Assembly: GCA_022702545.1 (NCBI GenBank)
Contig: JAHRBC010000001.1
Span: 3,100,001-3,164,000, forward strand
Reading direction: 5' to 3'
Length of the DNA stretch: 64,000 nucleotides
From: Phycomyces nitens
Lineage: Eukaryota; Mucoromycota; Mucoromycetes; Mucorales; Phycomycetaceae
Numbering within the stretch: the stretch's first letter is position 1; the number at the start of each line of letters is the position of its first letter. This document shows, one piece after another, positions 55,151 through 64,000 of this stretch. A program made the translations under genes and the position numbers. Under the pieces are notes generated by a model. The model was given only the letters and a program-made list of their open reading frames with translations, ran no database searches and was not told the DNA's origin.

Positions 55151-58100
55151 TGCGCAGATGTGTAGATAAAAGATGATAGAGGAAGAAGGATCACTGATGC
55201 ATTGGTTAATGCGCCCAAAAAGAAAAAGGAAGAAGAAGAGGTAAAGGTGAAATGCAGCCGGAATTCAGGTTACAAATGCGAATCGCTTTTCCAAAAGGGG
55301 CATGGCCTCGAACAAGCTCTTCTTTTGTGGAGTCATCCTATGTAACGACCCGCTCCCTGCGCCGCCCCAAGTCTGCCAAAAATCTATTTTTTGGGTATTT
55401 GATTTTGTCAGACAGAATGCCATATCTTTTTTTTATTTTTATTTCTGAGCGGGGTCTTTATTGATTGCTTATTATATTACTTGTCTGTGTGGCAAGGAGC
55501 GTTACCCGACTCCACCCGGCCCAGCCTGCTTTGCCTTTTTTTTCTTTTTTTCTTTTTCTTTATTCATAATTTATTTATGTATGTACAAAATAGGGGATAT
55601 TAATTGCAGCACCAAAGAGACACGCTAAGAAAAGCAGGATCGATGGATTGGCTGATGTCATCAAAATTGCCCTTTTGTTTTGGGCTGAAACAAATAGACA
55701 CTTCCCCACATTTTCAATCGACGGACAGAAACGATGGGCCATCTAACACGAGGGGACAATTCGGCAACCGCCTTTTTATATTTATATATATATATATCTT
55801 TATTTTATATACATATATTTTGACGGAGCATGAAATGAAAGAAATGAAAAAGGGGGTGAATGCGGGGAAGAGGTAAACAAGGCTAAAGAAGTACCATTAG
55901 ACAGCTTTGTTTATCATGGTTGCCAAGACCATCAAAAAAGTGATATTATGAAGCGTTTAGGCGATTTGCACACGCCCTGATAAGATAGAGGGGTCTATGC
56001 GTGGGAAGAGGCATGATTGAAAACAAGCTTTGGCAAGAATAAAATAAAAAACACCAGTCACGTATTCTCATTGGCATCCACCGTGCGGGGTTCAGCTGAT
56101 GTCGCGTGAGAGAAAGCCTACAACTCTTCTGGCTCCATTTTGCAGATCTACAGCACAATTGATGGTCTTTTGGTAGGCAAATATTGGCTTGTCTTTTTTC
56201 TAAAAAAAAGATACAAGCAGCTACTCCTAAATGTGCTTATCTGTAATATATACATTTGTACATTAATGGCGTCATCAAATAGCAATCTAAAGGATAAACG
56301 TATTTCTTTTTGTACAGGGCGGATGAAACATTGTCTGGCCAATCAATCATCCGCTTCAATCCCCATTATTCATTTTCAATATGCAAAATCAAATAATAAA
56401 TATGACTCATGGCCATTGGTTAATTGGTAAAGTCCTTTGTCATCTTCAATCAATACATTAGAGTCATCTGAATGTCCGCACACTAAATATTATCTCATTC
56501 ACATAAATATCGCTTAATTAGAGCCAGTCTTGATGCTCTTGGCAGACTCTAGGATCTTTCCTAGTCAATTCCCTCTTAATTCTGTGCGCTTTACTTTATT
56601 CAGAGTAGACTTGTACCCATGGCCACATTTCTCAAGCCTCAGTAGACCCAGTGAGGGCTGCGTATTGTGTGATCATTGATGCAATATGTGTCTCTTGATG
56701 AGTCCAGGCATTGAAAATATTATAGATATAAAAAAAAAGCTTATCGGCAAGAGCCTTTAATATATATATATTCATGCTCAGGAATGAAGCATATTATAGT
56801 CAGCACCTTTTTTTTTTCCATTGCGTCTGTCATTGTTTATCTTTGCACCAACAGAGACTACCTCTGTGCCCTGATTGCATGCCAACAACTATCCAGTCAT
56901 CTTTGCTTTTTTTGGTAGGCAGCAAACCCAGCTGGATCATTGTTCATGCCCATTGTCATCCTTTATCATTTCACCAAGACCAGCACCAATAGACACATCT
57001 TTGCCAATAAGGATACATACATGTAGTGTTTAAGGTTGAGTATGACGGGGTTCAATCAAAGAGATTAGAGACACATTTCTGTATGATCTGTTGGCATATT
57101 CTGGTGATACAGATCATTCAACTAGAAATATATATATATATATATATATATAAAAGAGTTATCAAAACTCACAATGTGCTACTGCTCTTATCTATAAGAA
57201 TGTTGTTATCTCTCTCTCTCTCTTTTTGTTGTTGTAGAGAATCATGAAAGATGCGAGTTGTGTCTAGCTAGCTAGACTGCTAAGCCCTTAATGGCCTCGA
57301 TTAAGCATTTTCTTTGTGGTCCAGAAATCCTGCTGCCAAAAGCATCTCGATATGGCAGTGGTGCATCTAGCGATATTAGCTTTGAATATCAAACCAGTCC
57401 TCGGTAATGTTATCTGGCTGAAGGCTATTTATTGCACAGACACACAGAGGCCATGTCTCTGGCACATTTGAAAGTCGAAAATTCATTTTCTCCATGGCGA
57501 CATTGGGCAATGTTTATGCAAAACAAGGCCCTTGTGAATAAGGGAAAAAAAAGAAAGGAGATGTTTCTCTTTTGCTGATTGCACATGGGATATCGCCATG
57601 CTTCCTTTTGACAGGACCTACACATTTTTTTTAAAGAGATAATAAAGCACATAAAGAAAATCCAATTTCTGGATACATGGCTCAAGAAAGCACTGAATAC
57701 TTGGAAGATATATAGAAATTAGTATCACAAAGAGTCCGCAATTGTGTTTGGTAACCCAGATCACCATCGAAACCACTCTTGGTTTTAGGTTATCAAATGT
57801 ACCTTGAGACAGAATAGAATTGCCGTCCTTTGTCTTTCTTGTGAAGACAGCTATAAATATCTATATATATATATACACAGATATATATATATATGTATCA
57901 TTGGTTTAAAGAGGCTCAAGAGGATCACATTTTTTCCATTGTTTCTACGCCTTACCAGCAGAAAGAGATCATAAGGGCTGCCTATGGTAGGTTAGTGTAC
58001 ACCGTTATCTATGGCCTCGAATGAGCATGTCATTTTATCGATACTTGGTCAGGAAGAGAAATAGACTGCCTTGAACAGCCCAATAAAGCTGCCAAGACAA

Positions 58101-58510
58101 TGTTCTGGCAAAAAACAAAAAAAAAAGACCAAGTAGTTTAATGATCTAGAGATTAGATACTCAACCTGGTCTGCAGCCAAAAAAAACAAAAAGTGTTAAT
58201 CACCCAGCTTGCACCGCATCGCTTTATCTCCTTGACCTCTGCTGCTGCTCAGTAAGCATGCGTTTAATCAAAACAGAGTGATCTGGTACTGCAAACTGTT
58301 TGCGACCATTACCAGTCGGACCATAAAAAAATTAAAAACTGGCCATTACAATTAGATCTCCTACTAATATTTAATCCCCGATGATTGGTGTGTGCTGCTT
58401 TTGCTTGTTTATTTATTCATTGCCTCCCCCCTCCTCCTCCTCCCCCCAAAAAAAATGGATCCACAATTTTTGATCTTGCTGTTGTTTTTTCTTTTTTTTT
58501 TCCTTTTTTT
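55151..58510. other. 3.4 kb intergenic region without a supported gene
   Basis: Contains the bHLH promoter, TA microsatellites at about 57127-57152 and 57861-57896, and a CT-rich block near 57210-57224. The phrase ATGGCCTCGA followed by a similar 10 bases occurs at about 57290 and 58012. Frames are short and lack motifs. It is long for this gene-dense part, so an unspotted non-coding RNA or long promoter is possible. Confidence 0.45.
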
Positions 58511-59326
58511 TTATTCCTCGTACTTTGCCACACTTGTACTGGTGTCCTGAGTGTAACTACAAGCATCGCTCTGGTGAGCATTGTCCCCAGTTGCAGTTCC
58601 GGTTGTACCCGTAGAGTGAGGATTGTGCCCATTGGCATTGGCGTTGGGGTTCACTTGTCTTTTAGGAGGGTTGCCACATCGATCCTTGCCATAATTGATC
58701 TTGTAATTAGCGTAGACTGGATTCTCCTTGATCCCGACAAGCGCCTTCATTGCATTCATCATACAGGTAAAGTTCACAAATGCACAGTTCTTTTCCTTTA
58801 GAGTATTAATCAGCTCAATTTCTCCAAACTCTGAAAAGTCTTCCCGAAGTCGTTCCTCAGTCATTTCATCTTCGATTCCTCCGACATAGATATTTCTCGA
58901 GGCACCTCCCTGGACAGCCAGCGCAACAGCCGAAGGAATTCCTGCTGGCTTACCCCATCCGACCCTAACACGACGTCCCTTCACCACAAGTCCGGCTGTG
59001 TTGGCGTGATTGTAGACCGCAATTGCTGCATTTGCATCGACAAACGTGACAAATGCAATGTGCTTCTCGGGAATGTAGCGGATCTGGAAGAGTACACCAC
59101 CACGAATAGAATTGCAGAGGTCTTCACAGGTAACTTCAGGTGGGATATTGCCCACGTACAGGGTACGCAGTGACACATTGATGGCATTCATGGGGTTGCT
59201 CATACCATAGGCCTGAGACATCATTGATGCTGTATTCATGCCACTGGCCGCATATGGATCAAATCCAAATGCGCCTTGGAAGGGGTTTTGGAATCCAAAT
59301 GCATTAGAGTACTGAGATTGCTGAGA

Positions 59327-59359
<33 letters not shown>

Positions 59360-60372
59360 CTGTTGCTGCTGTTGCTGAGGGTCCATCATCAATGACGAAT
59401 TGACCGAGAGTCCGTTCTTTGGTACATAGGCACATCGGTCCTTGCCAAAGTTGATACGTCTGCTGCCCCAGCTGGGCTCAGTAGGAAGGGAGTTTACGCA
59501 TTTGACGGCAGAGGCAATAGAGGTAAAGTGCACAAACGCAATGTTCTTTTCGCGCAACACCTTGACATGCTCAATCTGCCCATACTTTGACAATTCTTCT
59601 TCGAGCGACTCTTCGGTAGCAGTAGACACCAAGTTGCCAATGTAGACATTGCGGGTGGCTCCAATGCTGAGTGCAGCCTGGATCGAGGTTGCTACCAGAC
59701 TAGGCTTACCCCAGCCTACACGCAGGTCCTGGCCCTGGACAGTCAGTTTTCGCGAGAGATGCTCCTGGTAGAATGCCTGCGCTGAGGATGGGTCAACAAA
59801 TGTCAAAAAGGCGCAGTTACGCTCGGGTAGGATTTTGAATGAATCGACTGCTCCAGTCTTGACCTGGCTGAGGATCTCTGCAGGAGTAGCTTCCTTTGGT
59901 ACACTGCCGAGATAAATCGTCCTACTGATGTCTGTCCGGCCACTGGTTGCCATGCTTGGGGTGCTCTGGAAGGCGGGGGCAAAGTTTGATGGGTATGGAG
60001 TTGACATGTTGAATTGGGAGTTCATCATTGTCTGTGAGCCTCCATAAGGATGCATTGAGCCATACATGGATCCATTGGCTGCTGATGCAAATTGGCTGAG
60101 CCCAGGGAATCCTGCCTGGCTGCCGGTGCTTGGTGAGAACTGAGCATTCATTGATCCAGAGGCTGGATAGGATGAGTTCATCATCATTGCAGAGTTGAGT
60201 CCAGAGTAGGAGTACATGTCACTAAATCAATACAAACGGGGAGGTTAGCAGACGAGCACGTGATATACTCCTGTTCCAATCTCTTTCTTTACCCATAAGA
60301 TCCCTGCGAGAATCGAGGCTTCTTGTTAATGTCTCCGGCTGTCTGGCCCATATAATCGCTTGTTCGTTTCAT
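58511..60372 (-). CDS. NRD1: Four-RRM RNA-binding protein, Nrd1-like
   Basis: Two exons (60372-60293, 60221-58511), GT-AG, 596 residues. The short first exon supplies MKRTSDYMGQTAGDINKKPR, a basic start; the later in-frame ATG at 60217 would lose it. Four RRMs follow in two pairs: RTIYLGSVPKEATPAEIL with NCAFLTFVD; NVYIGNLVSTATEESLEEEL with NIAFVHF; TLYVGNIPPEVTCEDLC with HIAFVTFVD; and NIYVGGIEDEMTEERLREDF with NCAFVNF. Each first RRM of a pair ends V-G-W-G-K-P, each second ends I-N-F/Y-GKDRC. That alternation is the mark of fission-yeast Nrd1, which binds mRNAs and restrains the start of sexual differentiation. A polyQ run (about 59326-59382) separates the pairs. The role here is inferred by family. 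Confidence 0.88.
59326..59382 (-). repeat. CAG/CAA repeat encoding polyglutamine in the Nrd1-like protein
   Basis: About 18 glutamine codons, mixed CAG and CAA, between RRM2 and RRM3, followed by QSQQSQ. A low-complexity spacer that may help condensation of the RNA-binding protein. Confidence 0.85.
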
Positions 60373-60541
60373 GATTGACTGTCATCTGTAATCTCAAGTT
60401 TGTGAGCAAGCCTGATTTCACTCGTGATTATGAAATATACACATAATGTGTAAAGTAAAGTAAAGTAAAATAAAGTCAATAAAAGGGGTAGAAGAAACTA
60501 ACGTTTGAAGTGCAAACAAGTGCGGCGAAACCGATAAGAAC

Positions 60542-60600
<59 letters not shown>

Positions 60601-61676
60601 GTGTGTATGAGATTCCAAAGCGAGTATGAGACGGATAAAGAACAATCGTGACGCAAGACAGTTTAAAGAGAAAGAGTTAATGGGGTTAAGAGCCTGTGAA
60701 TATTATACTGCCCACAGAATGAAACAGAGAAAAAATAAAGAAATATATAAAGATGGAAATACAGCAGGCTCAATGCAAAGAATCGACAAGGGGAAGTTAC
60801 AATAGAATGAAGAATAACAAGAGCTGATTCTCTTCTTTTTGTTCTTCTATTGATTCTGGTTCTTCTGTTGTTGCTGTTGCTGTAGACTGTTTTCTCTTCT
60901 TCCTTTTTTTTTCCCACTGGCAGAAAAGAATAAAGAATAGAAAGGTAATAAACAACTAATGAAGCCAGAAAACTTACGGTTATTTTGCTTGGGTGCTTGT
61001 TGTTTTAAAACTATAATAAAAATATAATATATAATATATAATATATATAAAGTATAATAACTGGTGATTGATAATCTATAGATTATTGTCAATATAATAG
61101 CTAAAGCTAATTACTGTTTGTTGGGACTCACCACAGATGGATTGGATTCTTGAAAGGATGAAGAGATGAGGAGATGAGAGAGAGACTCTTTGTGTGCAAG
61201 TAAATGTGTGGTACTATGGGCACTCGGAACTTGTACTATATTTTCTTCGTAAAGGGGCGGTGGGGGGTGAAAAAATAAAGCAAAAAGGGGACCACGAGTA
61301 AGATCCCAAGCTGGGTTATACACCGGTTGAGGTCGCGTTAATTTTTACTTTCCAAAGCCACCCATGCCTGTCCACGTCATTGATATGGTTCCCTTCTTTT
61401 TTTTTCTTTCCCTTATTTTGCTGGTTTTGGTGGGTCATCTGTGATGGATATATGAATTGGTTGCAAGTATCCAGAATACTGGAAATACAGCTTTGATTAC
61501 AGACATTGGTCCAGGCTCACTGATTTCCTTGAATTAAAAAAAAAAAAAAAGGGGGGAGAGGGAGAGGGAGAGGGAGAGGGCACCGGTCCCGCTTCAATTT
61601 TTTTTTTTTGACTAGTCCTATACTCTTTTACCCCGTCCAACTCAACTCTTGCCCTCCGACACCTTTCTCTCTACTA
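60373..61676. other. Divergent promoter region of NRD1-like gene and eIF1
   Basis: 1.3 kb with no protein gene. It holds a GA microsatellite (60541-60595). A GTAAGT donor-like site on the minus strand at about 60977 and another GTGAGT near 61130 hint that the NRD1-like 5' UTR is spliced. A T-rich tract and a pyrimidine-rich leader (61598-61676) precede the eIF1 start, a common arrangement at fungal translation-factor promoters. Confidence 0.5.
60541..60595. repeat. GA microsatellite upstream of the NRD1-like gene
   Basis: Nearly unbroken GA repeats with two GATA interruptions, about 170 bases upstream of the start codon and probably in the 5' UTR or core promoter. GA tracts can bind GAGA-type factors; no evidence for that here. 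Confidence 0.85.
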
Positions 61677-62137
61677 ATGACCAATATCGAAGATCTCAAC
61701 GCTCCCTTTGGTAAGTGTTCTTGGGGCCAACTACAGCCATTAACAGTCTTGTCTAGACCCCTTTGCCGATCTCGAGGAAGAGAACGCCCCCAAGGCCACC
61801 AACCACGTTCGTAAGTCCATTTAGTTTTTGTGAATTAGAATGATAAATAAAATATAAAAAAAGAGGATGATGTTGACATTGGCTGGTAGACTTGCGTATT
61901 CAGCAGAGAAACGGTCGCAAGACAATCACTACCTTCCAGGGTCTGCCCAAGGCCTACGATAGTAAGAAGATTCTCAAGGTGTTCACCAAGAAGTTCGCCT
62001 GCAGTGGCACCATTGTTGATGATGAGGAACTCGGTGAAGTACTCCAGCTCTCTGGCGATCAGCGCACAAAGATTGCCGAGTTTCTTGTGGCCGAAGAAAT
62101 CGCAAAGAAGTCAGAAATCAAGATTCACGGCTTCTAA
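61677..62137 (+). CDS. SUI1: Translation initiation factor eIF1 (SUI1)
   Basis: Three exons (61677-61710, 61757-61810, 61890-62137), GT-AG, 111 residues, the normal eIF1 size. Starts MTNIEDLNAPFDPFADLEEE, an unstructured acidic tail, then the SUI1 fold: LRIQQRNGRKTITTFQGLP, KVFTKKFACSGTIVDDEELG, VLQLSGDQRTKIAEFLV and IKIHGF. eIF1 binds the 40S subunit near the P site, keeps it open for scanning and enforces AUG choice. In other eukaryotes the eIF1 start codon sits in poor context for autoregulation. Here the context is CTACTAATGA: A at -3 but A, not G, at +4, so no clear weak-context signal. A Rab5 gene follows on the same strand. Confidence 0.96.
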
Positions 62138-62911
62138 AGCACACATACAACAACTCCCCACCCATACACATCTATACAAAAGAATCCTTATGCTATATCC
62201 CCATTCTTTATTTTTGTTATTTTCCTACCAATATTTCTATATATTATTTCCATTGTTTTTCTTTATTCTTTCCTGTACAAATAAAAAACAAAATATATAT
62301 ATATATATGTATATATTGGCTAGTCAAAATAAACAATTTTGTGTGTGTGTGTGCATTGACAGATTATTATTTTTTGTTTTTTTTTTTCTTTAAAAAAAAA
62401 AAGGGGGATTTGGAATTTTGAAACAGATGATGCTGTTTGTTTCAATATCTGGATCAAATCCGCCTGTGTTGTCGTCAGAGTGACCAAACCGATTTATTTT
62501 ATTTATTTATATATATGTAAAGTATTTTATAATCTTGGGATAAAAATAGATTAAATTGCGCTCTGTGTAACACTTGAGCGCAAATTAAATCGCACATTTC
62601 AATACCATTTCACTTTATTTCATTTCATTTTTTTTTCTATTATTATCATTCTACTAGAATCCTTGACCCATGCATTAGATAACTTACCAAAGAATAGCAT
62701 GGTGGCCAAAAACCACCAGTATTTGGTGCTGTGGCAGTATTCAGATTTAATATAAAGCTAGTGTTAAACACAAATGACCTCACATTGCTCAACCCACTCA
62801 TCCGAGATTTGGTGAAACTTGTGACGTCTAAGACCATCTGTCCGTTACTATCCTTCAAGACCCACCAAATTACAGCCCTTTTTCTCTAAAGCACACCACA
62901 AGATCGTATAA
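62138..62911. other. Intergenic between eIF1 and Rab5 gene
   Basis: eIF1 3' UTR with AATAAA-type signals near 62279 and 62327, TA and GT microsatellites, then the Rab5 promoter. A GTGACGTCT word at about 62821-62829 may be an ATF/CREB-type site. No gene. Confidence 0.55.
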
Positions 62912-63903
62912 ATGTCGACCCCATCCAGCACAAAGAATCCTGAAGGCCTATCGGAACCCAACCAGTCTGGTGGCTCCTCGAGTGCAGCGAATGCCAAGCC
63001 TGTCCCAGTCAAACTTGTTTTGTTGGGTAAGCCTATTACTCATCATGATAGAGAGATGCTCAACACTAATGTGCTTTGTAGGTGAATCTGCTGTTGGCAA
63101 ATCCAGTCTGGTAATACGCTTTGTGGACCGTGAGTTTCTGCAGAACAGAGAACCAACTATTGGAGGTAAGGATAATAATCATAAAAAAAGGGTATTAAAT
63201 GGTACTCACACATATCTTCCTTTTATTTTTTGGTATCCTAGCTGCATTTTTGACTCAAAAGTGCTCTCTGGAGGACCACACAATCAAGTTTGAGATCTGG
63301 GATACAGCAGGTCAAGAAAGGTTCCATTCACTGGCCCCCATGTACTACAGAAATGCCCAGGCTGCGATTGTTGCCTATGATGTGACCAAAGCAGTAAGTA
63401 ATGAAATTCCTCCATGATAATCAATCACTAATACTCTCTCTTTTTTTTAAAAAAATAAAGGCTTCTTTGGATAAGGCCAAGAGCTGGGTCAAGGAGCTCC
63501 AACGCCAAGCCAACTCCCAAATAGTGATTGCACTTGTTGGCAATAAGGTTGATCTGGTTGAATCTCCAGCCAATTCAGAAGAATCGGAAGAGCCAGAAGA
63601 GCCAGAAGAGACAGTTGGTCGACAAGTATCGACCGAAGAAGCAGCAGCCTATGCAGCCGAGACAGGCCTCTTGTTCTTTGAGACCAGTGCTCGTTTGGGA
63701 ACCAATGTCGACAGGGTGTTTACAGAAATAGGTAAGAGACCAAGTATATGATATTCTTACTGACGACCATATTAGCCAAGAGCATCCCACTTGAGATTAT
63801 GTACAATCGTCCAGGAAGGGCTGGATCTGCAAGTGCCCAACGTATCAATCTTCAGTTTGAGACCAACCCTGCCAACAAGACGTCTTCAGGATGTGCATGC
63901 TAA
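62912..63903 (+). CDS. VPS21: Rab5-family GTPase (Vps21/Ypt5-like)
   Basis: Five exons (62912-63026, 63082-63165, 63242-63393, 63461-63731, 63776-63903), GT-AG, 249 residues. All G motifs are present: [11 protein letters not shown] (P-loop), REPTIGAAF (switch I), [20 protein letters not shown] (switch II), NKVDL and ETSAR. The T-I-G-A-A-F and LAPMYYR wording is Rab5-specific. The C-terminus SSGCAC carries the two geranylgeranylated cysteines. Rab5 organises early endosomes and homotypic fusion. Oddities: a 20-residue Ser/Asn-rich N-terminal extension and an acidic insert ([18 protein letters not shown]) right after NKVDL, making it about 40 residues longer than most Rab5 proteins. The start is the first ATG upstream of the G domain. 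Confidence 0.95.
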
Positions 63904-63936
63904 ATCTACCTACCTACCTACCTATCTATCTATCTA
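63904..63936. repeat. CTAC/CTAT tetranucleotide microsatellite in Rab5 3' UTR
   Basis: Four CTAC-like units followed by four CTAT units start immediately after the stop codon. Confidence 0.85.
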
Positions 63937-64000
63937 TTCAACCCACTCTCTTTACACATTCACACCCATAAACACCCACCCATACACATATATATATGTA

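Noticed and set aside
58385..58801. Plus-strand frame over the 3' end of the NRD1-like gene
   Set aside because: Shadow of the RRM4 coding region and a C-rich tract in its 3' flank.
1..64000. CRISPR arrays, operons, phage or plasmid features, intact tRNA or rRNA genes
   Set aside because: Spliced eukaryotic genes throughout. Repeats are microsatellites or transposon remains, and no B-box-bearing tRNA or rRNA-like stretch was seen by eye.

Overview
The window is nuclear DNA from a filamentous fungus of the Mucoromycota (Mucorales-type). The genes carry many short GT-AG introns of roughly 45-150 bases. Intergenic DNA is AT-rich with long A/T runs. Gene content is fungal: a fused CPSase/ATCase with a dead DHOase-like domain, a Rax1-type RGS protein and an Nrd1-type four-RRM protein. 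A Gemin7 homologue, lost in budding yeast, is present. Phycomyces or a relative is a guess only; nothing here fixes the genus.

Layout. 1-8.6 kb is gene-poor and transposon-rich: a decayed transposase fragment and an unknown three-exon gene whose first exon is split by a 5'-truncated LINE with target-site duplications. 8.6-13.6 kb holds a TMEM184/Ost-alpha membrane protein and a BTB protein. 13.7-15.5 kb is repeat debris. 15.5-27.4 kb holds SPT16 (16 exons) and the 2,259-residue pyrimidine enzyme, both on the minus strand. 27.4-31.3 kb is sparse, with Gemin7. A three-exon Sfp1/JAZF1-like zinc-finger gene follows. 32.5-40.1 kb is a gene desert. 40.1-44.5 kb holds an SH3 membrane protein, a probable mitochondrial protein and a two-RRM protein with a KPVEVKKE repeat tail. 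46.1-48.2 kb holds two broken Tc1/mariner-type transposases. 48.9-64 kb is gene-dense: RAX1, a Myb plus C2H2 polyQ factor, a bHLH factor, NRD1, eIF1 (SUI1) and a Rab5 GTPase.

The genes are independent housekeeping or regulatory loci: chromatin (Spt16), pyrimidine synthesis, snRNP assembly (Gemin7), translation initiation (eIF1), endosome traffic (Rab5), polarity (Rax1, SH3 protein) and transcription or RNA control. I see no biosynthetic cluster, defence island or CRISPR array. The most noteworthy observations are the LINE-split gene, two well supported GC-AG introns, the Myb/C2H2 domain combination, the repeat families linking 0-4 kb to 14-15 kb, and the fungal Gemin7. Exon boundaries were read by eye from splice signals, reading phase and protein family fit.
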